A stretch of 64,000 nt of DNA. Source: Lunatimonas salinarum. GTDB taxonomy: Bacteria > Bacteroidota > Bacteroidia > Cytophagales > Cyclobacteriaceae. Made by a program: the position numbers and the translations under genes. The DNA lies in the NCBI RefSeq assembly GCF_017811155.1, contig NZ_JACVCV010000004.1, positions 184,025 to 248,024 on the forward strand, in the 5' to 3' direction. This document shows positions 46,240 to 55,556 of the stretch, one piece after another. The notes under the pieces were generated by a model. It did not search any database and was not told the DNA's origin. It saw only the letters and a program-made list of their open reading frames with translations. Positions within the stretch are counted from its first letter, which is position 1. Each line of letters starts with the position of its first letter.

Positions 46240-46973
46240 CTTGATCGAACCACGTGGTAGGCTGACTTTGGGGCAAACATGATAGACAGCTTTCTGCTTT
46301 CGCGGGAAAGATAATCAAGTAAGCTGTACAAGAATATAGAAACTCCCAACATCTCCAACAGTTCTTCCACTGTATAGAAAATCATCAACCTAAGATGCAG
46401 CCCATTTTCCTCAAACGCCCTCCCACCGAGCATTTCAAATCCAATCGCCCCGGTGACAAAAATCAATCCCGACAACATCATTAGTTTGAACATTTTAACG
46501 TCGAGTTTCAAAAAAAACGGAATGTACATAAACACCAAAACGATGATCCCTATACCGTAGGGAACCACCCAAGCATAATAAAAGAAGCCTGAAAGATTAA
46601 ACTTCTCTCTAAAAAACCCAATCAGGAATTCATGTATGGAGGTAGCCTCGTCAACTGCCAAAAAACAGAACACCACTCCAAGCCCTATCCAACCCCAATA
46701 ATTACGGTGAAAGTTCCTTTCACAAAATGAAACTAAAAACAACAAAAAGGAAGTAGCAAGCAAAAGTATGGCAGAAAAAAAAGAAGGCACATTCGCTTCC
46801 TGATTGAAGTCGAATAGCCGAATAAAAAACTCTTGATAAGGTCTTAGATGGGGAGTTTCCAAATAAACGTATATGGCCACTATATAGAGAAACAGAAGAA
46901 CCGAAATACCGAGCACCAACCACTTAAGTGCAGTACCGGGAAGCAACCTAACTTTTACTTTAACCATTTGCAT
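46206..46973 (-). CDS. Multi-pass membrane protein with DEATSIHE motif
   Basis: A 255-aa inner-membrane protein with about six hydrophobic helices (18-38, 62-82, 92-107, 132-155, 160-178, 197-215). The segment FLAVDEATSIHEFL between helices 3 and 4 carries acidic and His residues in a membrane setting and recurs in unassigned bacterial membrane proteins. A second polar pair is FYTVEELLEMLG. These could bind a metal or lipid head group, but no function is known. Its last codons hold the regulatory element of the next gene. An ATG at 46967 is an alternative start. Confidence 0.75.
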   Translation of the reverse strand: MQMVKVKVRLLPGTALKWLVLGISVLLFLYIVAIYVYLETPHLRPYQEFFIRLFDFNQEANVPSFFSAILLLATSFLLFLVSFCERNFHRNYWGWIGLGVVFCFLAVDEATSIHEFLIGFFREKFNLSGFFYYAWVVPYGIGIIVLVFMYIPFFLKLDVKMFKLMMLSGLIFVTGAIGFEMLGGRAFEENGLHLRLMIFYTVEELLEMLGVSIFLYSLLDYLSRESRKLSIMFAPKSAYHVVRSRSRTVQDTLFR

Positions 46974-47077
46974 AGATTATTCAGCAATGAAATCTAGCAA
47001 ATAAACAAATTGTTTACAAAAACATAACAATTTATTAACAATGGTTTGCGGAATAAAAATCAAGTCGCTTCTCCCTG

Positions 47078-47881
47078 TCAATTCCGTTTCAACCAATCAC
47101 CTACCCTCCGGTTAAAATCTGCTAAATTTTCCCAATGGAAGGCATGCCCACTGTCTTTATAAATGTGGAGTTCGGATCCGGGAATGGCCTCGGCTACCTC
47201 TTCTGTCATCCATTTAGGTGTAAATTCATCCGCATCCCCCCCCACAACAAAGGTAGGAACCTGTAGCTTTTTGAGCTCTTCCAGCACCTGATGATCCATA
47301 CAAGCCGCCGCTTGCCCTTCCAGCCCTACCAAAGGCTGGGGATTCGGGTCTGCTGCTGCTGCTTTGCGATCCGCTAGCATCCCCTGAAAGGTCTCGGGAT
47401 CATCCCAAGATGCTTTGGAAAAGATCAACTGTTGAATAAAACGGCTAAATTCTTCCGGTCTAAAACGCGCCTTACAGTCTACCATTAGCTCGAAAATTGC
47501 GCGGGCCTTTTGATCACAACGGGCCCAAGGGCACATCAAAACCATCGACTTGACCTTTTCTGGGTGACGAATGGCCAATTGCTGTGCGATCGTGCTCCCC
47601 ATGGAAACACCCGCCACCCGCACCTTTGGAATACCCAAGGCATCAAGTAACGCGGCGCAGTCATCCGCCATCAGCTCGGTAGAATAAGGCCCCGCAGGTT
47701 TCGATGACCTGCCGACACCCCTATTATCCATGAGTATACAGGTGAAGTCCTTTTCCCAGGCAGCGGCATGCTTCTCCCATACCGACCCGGGGGCGGTGAT
47801 CCCCATAATGAGCAACAAAGGCTCTCCGCTGCCCCGAGTTTCGTAATAAATGTCTATTCCGTTTGCGTTAACCGTCGGCAT
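47078..47881 (-). CDS. Alpha/beta hydrolase
   Basis: A 267-aa alpha/beta hydrolase without a signal peptide. The nucleophile elbow is GVSMGS (Ser near residue 94), the oxyanion region LLLIMGITAPG, the acid lies in VVGGDADEFTP, and the His is in DSGHAFHWE. Length and layout fit small esterases or 3-oxoadipate enol-lactonase-like proteins. It starts 5 bp after the TIM-barrel isomerase gene, so the two are cotranscribed, and it may hydrolyse an ester or lactone in a sugar-acid path. Substrate is unknown. Confidence 0.9.
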   Translation of the reverse strand: MPTVNANGIDIYYETRGSGEPLLLIMGITAPGSVWEKHAAAWEKDFTCILMDNRGVGRSSKPAGPYSTELMADDCAALLDALGIPKVRVAGVSMGSTIAQQLAIRHPEKVKSMVLMCPWARCDQKARAIFELMVDCKARFRPEEFSRFIQQLIFSKASWDDPETFQGMLADRKAAAADPNPQPLVGLEGQAAACMDHQVLEELKKLQVPTFVVGGDADEFTPKWMTEEVAEAIPGSELHIYKDSGHAFHWENLADFNRRVGDWLKRN

Positions 47882-47886
47882 CGTGA

Positions 47887-48711
47887 TTAGGTTAGTTGTT
47901 TGACCAAAGTTTCATGAATCCACTTCCCATCATGTAGGGTGACAAAATCAGGATCCACCAGCGCCTCCTGCCCCTCATCTTCACAGATGATCCAGCCTGG
48001 AAACGAGATATCCTTTAGCCATTGGGTAATCCCTACCAAGTCCACCTTGCCATTTCCCATCAAGGTAAACTCCGGATTTCCATCCCAGTCTTTGTAGTGC
48101 ACGTGATTGATTAGAGACTGGTACTCTTTCATCTTTGCCAAGGGATCCATGCCACCATTGATGATATGCCCTACATCTGGACACCAGCCGGTAACGGAAG
48201 CGTCCAACCCTTCTAAGATAACTTTGTAGTCTTCTTCCGTGCGGGTGATTGAGGTGTGAGGGGAATTGGGGTGAAAGCTGCTGACCACCCCACGATCTGC
48301 TGCCCGCTTCGAAACCTCATTCACGATGCTGGTAAGGCTTTTACGTCTGCTCTCCAAATCGTGCCTGCCGGTTGGAATCTGTACAGTGCACAACACAGAG
48401 CCGGGAAACTGCTCCAACATGCTGATGGCGTCATCGGCTATGCGCCGCTCTTCGTCGGTTTCCTTCGATCCGTTCCAATCCAAAGCCAAGGCCACCGCAG
48501 CAAGGTCAATGTTCCGCTGCTTTAGCTTGTCTGCCAGTAGACTTGGATCAGAAAGCGGCCCCATCCAGGTGAAAATTGGCTGAATACCGGCAAAGCCGGC
48601 ATCGGCTATGATATCTATCATGTGGGCAAGCTGGCCTTTATGGGTTTCCCCATTACCAGCCATAAACCAAGTATATACTTCTGCTCCGAAACGGAAGGGT
48701 AATTTCATCAT
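47887..48711 (-). CDS. Sugar phosphate isomerase/epimerase (TIM barrel)
   Basis: A 274-aa cytoplasmic TIM-barrel protein of the AP-endonuclease-2 family. Opening GAEVYTWFMAGNG and later segments SSFHPNS (Glu/His metal site), WCPDVGHIINGG, NHVHYKDWDG and WIICEDEGQ place the usual metal ligands (His, Asp, His, Glu). It lies directly upstream of the hydrolase gene and 46 bp downstream of a second isomerase, so it belongs to the ThuA-isomerase-isomerase-hydrolase operon. It could be an inosose or keto-sugar isomerase; specificity not predictable. Confidence 0.88.
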   Translation of the reverse strand: MMKLPFRFGAEVYTWFMAGNGETHKGQLAHMIDIIADAGFAGIQPIFTWMGPLSDPSLLADKLKQRNIDLAAVALALDWNGSKETDEERRIADDAISMLEQFPGSVLCTVQIPTGRHDLESRRKSLTSIVNEVSKRAADRGVVSSFHPNSPHTSITRTEEDYKVILEGLDASVTGWCPDVGHIINGGMDPLAKMKEYQSLINHVHYKDWDGNPEFTLMGNGKVDLVGITQWLKDISFPGWIICEDEGQEALVDPDFVTLHDGKWIHETLVKQLT

Positions 48712-48757
48712 CTGTGTAAAGAGTTAGTTTGAGGTTTTCTGTTATGATAACATGAGG

Positions 48758-49612
48758 CTAGAGGCCATGCTTGGCTCCCATTTCCTTAATAAACTTGAGA
48801 CCATTTTCTGCCATTTCCCAGGGCTGGGAAAACTCCCTCCATACTCCAATGGAGTTGGCAAAATCAGGATCATTTCGGGTAAAGCCCTCAATGGTTAGCC
48901 ACCCGTCAAACCCCACCTCGGCCAAGGCTGAGAATGCGTCGTCCCAGGGAACATGACCGGAACCTGGAGTACCACGATCGTTCTCGCTGATATGGACGTG
49001 CCCTAGCATGGGAGCGATCTTGCGAATGGCATCGCCGAGCTTCTTTTCTTCAATATTGGCATGGTGGGTGTCAAACATCGCTTTCACGTGTGGGTGGTCA
49101 ACCTTCTTCAACAAGTGAATCAGTTGATCCATTGTGTTGCACAGATAGCACTCGAATCGGTTGAGCGCTTCCGGGGTCAACAAGATCCCTGCCTGCTGCG
49201 CGTAGTCCCCCGCCTTGTGCAGAACCTCTGCGCTGCGGTCATACTCCGATTCCTCCGGAGCCCGCTTGGCAAACACTGTAAATGCGGAATGAAAAGGCCC
49301 GCAGATCAATTTTGCACCCAAATCATAGGAACGGTCTATGGTCCATTTGATCTTATCCAACGCCTTTGCCCTTACACTTGCATTTGGATCGATGGGGTTT
49401 TCATCGGGTCCCAATACAAACACCGTAGTGGTCTCCATCCCCAAGTCCCTTACATGCTTACCTATGTTTTTGTAGGCCTGCTCATCCGGCGCCCCCACCA
49501 AAAACTCTACCCCGTCGTACCCGGTGGTCTTTAATCGGTCAATAATGGGCTTGAGGTCGTCGGAAACAGCTGCAGACCAAGCCAGTACATTGAATCCAAT
49601 TTTATTCTTCAT
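48758..49612 (-). CDS. D-tagatose/psicose 3-epimerase-like TIM-barrel protein
   Basis: 284 aa from ATG 49612 (MKNKIGFNVLAWSAAV); the longer frame needs GTG 49636. The fold and motifs resemble ketohexose 3-epimerases: DGVEFLVG, LGAKLICGPFHSAF, LLTPEALNRFECYLCNT (catalytic/metal Glu), KAMFDTHHANIEE (Asp/His), GHVHISENDRGTPGSGHVPW (His, Arg) and WLTIEGF (Glu). All four metal-site positions are present. Cytoplasmic. Middle member of the operon with ThuA. Likely epimerises a ketose or keto sugar released after import by SusCD. Confidence 0.88.
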   Translation of the reverse strand: MKNKIGFNVLAWSAAVSDDLKPIIDRLKTTGYDGVEFLVGAPDEQAYKNIGKHVRDLGMETTTVFVLGPDENPIDPNASVRAKALDKIKWTIDRSYDLGAKLICGPFHSAFTVFAKRAPEESEYDRSAEVLHKAGDYAQQAGILLTPEALNRFECYLCNTMDQLIHLLKKVDHPHVKAMFDTHHANIEEKKLGDAIRKIAPMLGHVHISENDRGTPGSGHVPWDDAFSALAEVGFDGWLTIEGFTRNDPDFANSIGVWREFSQPWEMAENGLKFIKEMGAKHGL

Positions 49613-49657
49613 TTGCTTATCATTTGCCGTTGACACAACGGATTTATTAGGTGATTT

Positions 49658-50695
49658 TTATTTAAAATCGGCAACTTTCATGCCTCTTCGCCAATTGTCG
49701 AATCCGAACATGGTTGGATTATAAGCGCCCACGTAATCGACCTTGGTGTCTTCGGTTATATGATGGGACATATTTAGGCACCAATAAGCCGCATTGACGA
49801 TTAGCTTTCGAAGGTCGGCGCTCTCCAGATCTACGGACGCTCCCATGGTGGATGTAAACACTTTCCCGGTGTTTCCTGCCTCACTGGTATAGGATTGTAT
49901 CCAAGCTACCGGCATAAGGGCCTTTTCCCAGTTGATAGGCGTATCGGCGGTCATTCCTTTCGTGACAGCCCCGTGAATCAATACCTCTGCGTCATCTCCC
50001 AACCCGTTAACGGTGTAGACATCCGACGCAACCCAAATATCCTTTACCCCACGTAGTATGGGATGCTTGGAGGAATGAGACACCCCATCGATCATCGCGC
50101 GGGTACCTTCTACTGCATGGTGGCCATGGTGAGCTACCCAGGTTTCTCCCAAAATCTGCTTTCCAAATCCTTTTTGCCAACCCGGCTCATTGGCCATCCA
50201 ATGGTATTTACGGTATTTGCTTTGATTATCTTTGCTGTAATTAAACGCATGAGTAGAAGTCCGCAGTCCGATAATCGGCTTCCCTGCCTGAACATAGTCG
50301 TCGATAAACTTCATCTGATCGTCGGGAAGCTCCCTGAAACGGACCAACATGATCACCAGGTCGGCATCAGCTAAAAAGTGAAGCCCCGGGATATTGCTTT
50401 TATAGTTGGGGATGATTTCCTTCTTTTCGGGATCAATGGCAAAAAGCACTTTGGTATCAAAGCCATGGTGGGTACTGAGGATCTTGGCCAGCATGGGCAT
50501 GCCCTCCTCCGACCGGTATTCATCGTCTCCACTGATCAAAACGACCGTTTTACCCTTTCCTGGGCCTTGTACTCCGGCGTATTCCAGCCACATTTCCCCG
50601 TGTTGGGCATAACTGACGCTTGCCATAAGAAGCATCACACATGCAAGGGTAATCCACCGGCGGGAAGCCATTACTCCCCTTTGTAGGTTTTTCAT
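49658..50695 (-). CDS. ThuA domain protein, exported
   Basis: 345 aa from ATG 50695; ATG 50737 would give 14 more residues before the signal. The signal is RRWITLACVMLLMASVSYA. The ThuA fold is a class I amidotransferase-like domain: VVLISGDDEYRSEEGMPMLAKIL, DADLVIMLVRFRELPDDQMKFIDDYVQAGKPIIGLRTSTHAFNY and WVAHHGHHA. ThuA is tied to trehalose and keto-sugar use in rhizobia, and in Bacteroidota often sits beside TIM-barrel isomerases, as here. Substrate unknown. First gene of the operon, separated from susD by a terminator. Confidence 0.88.
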   Translation of the reverse strand: MKNLQRGVMASRRWITLACVMLLMASVSYAQHGEMWLEYAGVQGPGKGKTVVLISGDDEYRSEEGMPMLAKILSTHHGFDTKVLFAIDPEKKEIIPNYKSNIPGLHFLADADLVIMLVRFRELPDDQMKFIDDYVQAGKPIIGLRTSTHAFNYSKDNQSKYRKYHWMANEPGWQKGFGKQILGETWVAHHGHHAVEGTRAMIDGVSHSSKHPILRGVKDIWVASDVYTVNGLGDDAEVLIHGAVTKGMTADTPINWEKALMPVAWIQSYTSEAGNTGKVFTSTMGASVDLESADLRKLIVNAAYWCLNMSHHITEDTKVDYVGAYNPTMFGFDNWRRGMKVADFK

Positions 50696-50867
50696 TCGTT
50701 CTTTATTTTTGGTTAGTAAGTTGATTTGTTGAGGCATTGTACGGCAATCACGCTGATTTCATTGACCGAAAACTCCCGTCAATATATCGGAATTTGGCTA
50801 GATTCCATAATTCTTTTTGACAGAAGCCAAAAAAGCCCTCGCAGTTTGCCTGCGAAATAAATAAAAG

Positions 50868-50907
50868 AAATCCACAGAGGCAAACCGAGATCTGCCTCCA
50901 TGGATTT
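50868..50907 (-). terminator. Intrinsic terminator of susCD
   Basis: A 15-bp stem with two mismatches (50868-50882 with 50893-50907) is followed on the minus strand by a T-rich run (TTTCTTTTATTT). It lies 20 bp after the susD stop. Confidence 0.75.
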
Positions 50908-50926
50908 CCATTTTACGCCGAACAAA

Positions 50927-52432
50927 TCAATACCCAGGGTTTTGAGTTAAGTTCGTATTGTTCCTGATCTCTGCAGTAGGAATCGGAAAGAGCAGTTCTC
51001 TTGCCGTCACGGTAGGCCCGTAAGCAAACTGATGGCCAACATAATCTTCGAATTCGCCGGTAAAAACGTTCATCGCCTTTCGCAGTCGCACCATGTCAAA
51101 CCATGTTTTATTTTCATAACACAGCTCGTGCCACTTTTCTTTCCAAATTGCCTGACGCAATTGGTCCTGAGACAACCCTTGCAAATCGGGCAGGTTCGCT
51201 CTTCTTCGGACCATATTTACCGCATCATAGGCCGCCTGAGATGGGCCGTTGGCTTCATTGAGCGCCTCTGCATAAGTAAGCAGTACCTCGGCATAGCGAT
51301 ACACCGGCCAGTTCATGCCACTACTAGTGGTTTCCAGTTGCGCTACTTCATCAAAATGTTTCCAGATATAATAGTCGCCTAATTGCAACACTTGGCTTCT
51401 ATCCGCTCGGAGGGTGTACTCGGTAAAAAAGAACTGCTTCTCTTCGGTACGCTTATCTCCCGGCTCAAAAGAACCTACAAAGTCTGCATTCGCAAAGATG
51501 CCACCGGTTTCCGCATTGTATTGACTGATGCCCCTATTATAGGGCAAAATAGCCTGCTGAACCGTATTGGGCTGAATAAAGGCCGCATATTGAATCATAA
51601 AGATAAACTCACCTTGATTTTTCAACTCAACGGTATTCAGGTCATTGTATTCGGGAAATAGCGTGAACTGCCCCGAGTCAATCACTTCCTTTGCCTTCGT
51701 AGCGGCAAGCTGATAATACTGAGCTCCCTTTTGAAGCGGGTAACCTGCCATCGTCAGATAAACACTGGACAACATACTCTTCACCGCGCCCATAGACACT
51801 CTACCGGTGCCTTCCCGAAACGGAAGGCCGCTTGCCTCTGCGCTGGTAAGGTCTTGGACGATCTGATCATATATCGCCTCTACGGACGATGGCGCTGCGT
51901 ACATCTCCGGAGAAGTCAAATCTATCACACTGGTAATCAGAGGTATTTCACCAAAAATCCGAACGAGATGGTAGTAATAGTACGCCCGTAAAAAACGAGC
52001 CTCACCTAGAAGCCGGTTCTTAGCCGTTTCATCCATTTGAATATCGGGGATTCTAGCTATCGCCAAGTTGGCGTTTGCAATGGCCCTGTAGTAGGTAGTC
52101 CAATAGGTCTGCCCGTAACCATTATCGGAGTTATTAATCAGCGAACGCACAAACAGACTATTTTGGGCCTGTCCCAATTCGGTATCTGCCAATCCCGTTG
52201 CGAACTCCAGCATCATCCACGGTCCGCCGCCAAACCCGCTCGCCATGATGGGAGACAGTCCGGCATAAATCGTATTGACCACACTCGTCGCATGTTCCGG
52301 ACGCGTAAAATAGTTTTCGAGTGTAAAGTTCGACTTATCTGTTTCTTCCAGAAAATCGGCACAAGACCAGCCGGTCACCAGTATCAGACCGATGATCAGG
52401 GTTCTAGATATATGTTTTATATGCTTTTTCAT
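50927..52432 (-). CDS. susD: SusD/RagB family glycan-binding lipoprotein
   Basis: 501 aa from ATG 52432; an upstream in-frame TTG is unlikely. Lipoprotein signal LIIGLILVTGWSC. SusD fold: helical TPR core with ARFLRAYYYYHLVRIFGEIPLI (family hallmark), RYAEVLLTYAEALNEANG and a C-terminal LFPIPTAEIRNNTNLTQNPGY, the usual SusD tail. It forms the surface lid over SusC and binds oligosaccharide. It lies 22 bp after susC and is followed by a terminator. Confidence 0.94.
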   Translation of the reverse strand: MKKHIKHISRTLIIGLILVTGWSCADFLEETDKSNFTLENYFTRPEHATSVVNTIYAGLSPIMASGFGGGPWMMLEFATGLADTELGQAQNSLFVRSLINNSDNGYGQTYWTTYYRAIANANLAIARIPDIQMDETAKNRLLGEARFLRAYYYYHLVRIFGEIPLITSVIDLTSPEMYAAPSSVEAIYDQIVQDLTSAEASGLPFREGTGRVSMGAVKSMLSSVYLTMAGYPLQKGAQYYQLAATKAKEVIDSGQFTLFPEYNDLNTVELKNQGEFIFMIQYAAFIQPNTVQQAILPYNRGISQYNAETGGIFANADFVGSFEPGDKRTEEKQFFFTEYTLRADRSQVLQLGDYYIWKHFDEVAQLETTSSGMNWPVYRYAEVLLTYAEALNEANGPSQAAYDAVNMVRRRANLPDLQGLSQDQLRQAIWKEKWHELCYENKTWFDMVRLRKAMNVFTGEFEDYVGHQFAYGPTVTARELLFPIPTAEIRNNTNLTQNPGY

Positions 52433-52454
52433 AATTTCCAAATTTTTTCGCTGC

Positions 52455-55400
52455 TTAAAGCCCTATATTAAGTCCCAACATAAACACCCTTGGCTTGGGA
52501 TAGGCGTATAGGTCCACTCCCTGATCAAATGCCGCACCTGAAGTACTGACTTCCGGATCATATCCTTGGAAAGGCGTGGACAAAAAGAAGTTTTGCACGG
52601 ACACAAAAGCCCTCAACCTGCTCAGCTGCAACCTTTCTATAAGCTGAGGCTGGAATACATAAGCAAACATCAAGTTTCTACCTCGTAAAAACGATCCGTC
52701 CTGTAGTCGGTCGGTGTCATTAAAGGTATTGTAACCGGCAGACATGGGCCGAATTTCTGCAATATTGGTATCTTGGTTTTGAGGCGTCCACGCATTCAGC
52801 ACTGTTTTAAAACTGTTGGCAATACCTGTACGATCCTCTGCGGAGTGCTTGCTTCTCCAAAGTACGCCGTTGCCATACATAAACTGTAGGTCTACCAACA
52901 GCTCAAAGTTTTTGTAGGAAAAGGTATTCATCAACGTTCCGAAGCCCTTGGGTATACCCTGACCCATCACCACGCGGTCACGGTCATTGATTGCTCCGTC
53001 TCCGTTTACATCTTCGTACCGGATATCTCCTGGCCGCTTTCCAAAGCTTGCTGCCAAATCCGCCTCATCGAGATTCCAGGTCCCTAGGTGAACAAATCCA
53101 AAGAACGAACTCACCGGTTCACCTTCCCGGATAATGGTCGATCCGGTAAAAATATCTGCTCCACCCGTTAGCTCCAACACGGTGTTACGGTTCATGGAGA
53201 TGTTGAAATGTGTATCCCACTTAAACCCTTTGGTATCCACGTTCACAGAGTTTAAAGCGATTTCAACGCCTTTGTTTTCCATACTACCAATATTTTGGGT
53301 AACGGTGGAGTAACCGCTGCTGGATGGAACCGGCGCATTTAACAACATATCTCTAGTGAGCTTTCGATACAGGTCCAATTCAAGCGTTAGTCGGTTGTTA
53401 AACAGCCCGAGTTCCATTCCCATATCGGTCTGAAAGGTTCTTTCCCAGCGAAGGTCTGGATTTGCCAGTCGATTTACCCCCAAACCGATTGCCCGCTGAT
53501 CTCCGAAAATGACGGTATAGTTCCCCATACCTGCCAGAGACTGGAAGGCCGGTATTTCCGAGTTACCGGTAACACCATAGCTGGCACGCAGCTTCAAATT
53601 GGAAACGGTATTGCTGCTCTTAAGAAAATCCTCTTCGGAGACCCTCCAAGCTACCGCAGCAGATGGGAATACCGCATATTGATTGGCTGCACCAAACTTA
53701 GACGAGCCGTCAATCCTTCCGGTGAAGGTTACCAAGTATTTCTCCTTCAAGTTGTAGTTAAAACGTCCGAAGTAGGAGTTCAGGGCATAAGAAGAGGTGC
53801 CAGACTGCGTTTGAAAGACGTTTGCGCCTGCCCCTAGGTTATTGAACTTGAAATAGTCATCCTGGAAATCTTGAGATCGTGCCAAGGAGTTGAAGCGGTC
53901 CACTTGCTGCCAGGAAAGCCCCAGCAAAGCACTGAATGACTGATTTTCGTCAATCTCCTTGTTATATGTGAGGTAATTTTCGAATTGCCATGAATTGTGT
54001 CGATCGTTCGTCACAGAGGCATCCCCGCGCTGGTTTCTGGCGATAAAGTTCAGCATGCGGCCACCATAGTAATCGATGCGCTGATTAATGATATTGGTTG
54101 CCAGAATAGACCTAAATTCCAGTCCCTTTGCCAAGTAAAAATTGGCATACACATTTCCCAATACGGTCTGCGTATTCAAGTGGTACACCCTGTCTTCTAC
54201 CACTTGCAGCGGGTTATTTCCACCTTCCATGCCGGGATAATGCTCGTTGCCACCCCAGCTTCCGTCAGGATATCTTACGGGGATGATCGGCAGCGCCTCC
54301 AACACTTGGCGCATGGCAATGATACCACCGGCACCAAGGGGGTCTATCTGACTCTCCCGCTGATCATTATAGGCGAGGGAACCTCCTACTTTCAGCCAGT
54401 CCTTGATCTGACTGTCAAATACAAAACGGGCGGCATATCGCTTAAGCCAAGACCCACGCATGAGGCCTTCCTCGTTACGATGGTTCAAAAACACACCATA
54501 ACTATCTTTTTCATTTCCGCCGGTAAAAGCCAACTGGTGGTTTTGGGTAAGGGCCTGCCGGAATGACTCATCCTGCCAGTCGGTGTCATATAGCGGGTTT
54601 CCGTTGGAATCAAACAACCTGGGATCCGTCCGCTTTAACCTAGGATCTCTATAAATACCATTCGCAAATCCATTGGGATCGTATTTCTGAGCATTTTGAT
54701 AAGCCAACTCCTCTACCCTCAAAAACTCCTCTGAATTTAACAAGGGTATTTTGCGGGGCAAAACACCCACACTAAAGTCTGTATCGTAGGTGATGATACC
54801 GCCCTTTGAGCTTCCACGCTTCGTAGTAACCAAAATAACACCATTGGCGCCCCGAGCTCCGTAAATAGCGGTAGCAGAGGCATCCTTCAGCACTTCTACC
54901 GATGCGATATCATTGGGGTTGATGTAGTCTATTGGCGTACTTCCATTAGCCAATCCCGTCGCATGGATGATCACTCCGTCAATAACATAAAGCGGGTCAT
55001 TTGCGATACTTACGGAGGTGTTGCCTCGAATACGGATGTTGGCACGTCCTCCCGGTCTTCCGGAATTCACCGATACGTTAACCCCTTGAATCCTTCCGGA
55101 AAGTGCCTGATTTAAGGAGGCTGCAGGACGTTCCTGTAGGGCCTCGGCGCTTACTGAACCCACCGAACCGGTTAGATCCGATTTTCGCTGCGTACCATAT
55201 CCTACCACGATTACCTCACCCAGGTCTGAATAGGATGAATTCAAAAAAATCTCCAACCGGCTGATGCTGGAAGTTACTTCGGTTTCCTTGGTCTCATAGC
55301 CAATAAAACTGGCCACAAGCACTTCCCCATTGGACACCTCCAAGGTAAATTCGCCGTCAATATCCGTGACGGTTCCCCGCTGGGTACCCTTTACCAATAC

Positions 55401-55556
55401 GGAAACCCCCGGGATTAATTCCGAGTCTCCTTGGGATTTCACTACTCCGGTCACCGTTCGAGTCTGCTGGGCAAAGGCCGCAGACCCGACAAATAAACCG
55501 ATCACCCACAAAAGCAACCATTTGCCCTTGTGCAATTTGTACACTGTCCGATACAT
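52455..55556 (-). CDS. susC: SusC/RagA family TonB-dependent receptor
   Basis: A 1033-aa outer-membrane transporter. Signal to about residue 29 (AFAQQ), then a carboxypeptidase-like DUF4480/CarbopepD_reg_2 domain (VTGVVKSQGDSELIPGVSVLVKGTQRGTVTDIDGEFTLEV). The TonB plug follows (EVIVVGYGTQRKSDLTGSVGSVSAEAL; VLKDASATAIYGARGANGVILVTTK) and then the barrel, ending MLGLNIGL. No STN domain is present, so direct trans-envelope signalling to an anti-sigma factor is not expected. It imports glycan fragments together with SusD. Its promoter carries the 19-bp element shared with the VCBS gene. Confidence 0.95.
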   Translation of the reverse strand: MYRTVYKLHKGKWLLLWVIGLFVGSAAFAQQTRTVTGVVKSQGDSELIPGVSVLVKGTQRGTVTDIDGEFTLEVSNGEVLVASFIGYETKETEVTSSISRLEIFLNSSYSDLGEVIVVGYGTQRKSDLTGSVGSVSAEALQERPAASLNQALSGRIQGVNVSVNSGRPGGRANIRIRGNTSVSIANDPLYVIDGVIIHATGLANGSTPIDYINPNDIASVEVLKDASATAIYGARGANGVILVTTKRGSSKGGIITYDTDFSVGVLPRKIPLLNSEEFLRVEELAYQNAQKYDPNGFANGIYRDPRLKRTDPRLFDSNGNPLYDTDWQDESFRQALTQNHQLAFTGGNEKDSYGVFLNHRNEEGLMRGSWLKRYAARFVFDSQIKDWLKVGGSLAYNDQRESQIDPLGAGGIIAMRQVLEALPIIPVRYPDGSWGGNEHYPGMEGGNNPLQVVEDRVYHLNTQTVLGNVYANFYLAKGLEFRSILATNIINQRIDYYGGRMLNFIARNQRGDASVTNDRHNSWQFENYLTYNKEIDENQSFSALLGLSWQQVDRFNSLARSQDFQDDYFKFNNLGAGANVFQTQSGTSSYALNSYFGRFNYNLKEKYLVTFTGRIDGSSKFGAANQYAVFPSAAVAWRVSEEDFLKSSNTVSNLKLRASYGVTGNSEIPAFQSLAGMGNYTVIFGDQRAIGLGVNRLANPDLRWERTFQTDMGMELGLFNNRLTLELDLYRKLTRDMLLNAPVPSSSGYSTVTQNIGSMENKGVEIALNSVNVDTKGFKWDTHFNISMNRNTVLELTGGADIFTGSTIIREGEPVSSFFGFVHLGTWNLDEADLAASFGKRPGDIRYEDVNGDGAINDRDRVVMGQGIPKGFGTLMNTFSYKNFELLVDLQFMYGNGVLWRSKHSAEDRTGIANSFKTVLNAWTPQNQDTNIAEIRPMSAGYNTFNDTDRLQDGSFLRGRNLMFAYVFQPQLIERLQLSRLRAFVSVQNFFLSTPFQGYDPEVSTSGAAFDQGVDLYAYPKPRVFMLGLNIGL

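Noticed and set aside
53997-54566. 189-codon plus-strand frame
   Set aside because: Antisense to susC; shadow of a long TonB-receptor gene.
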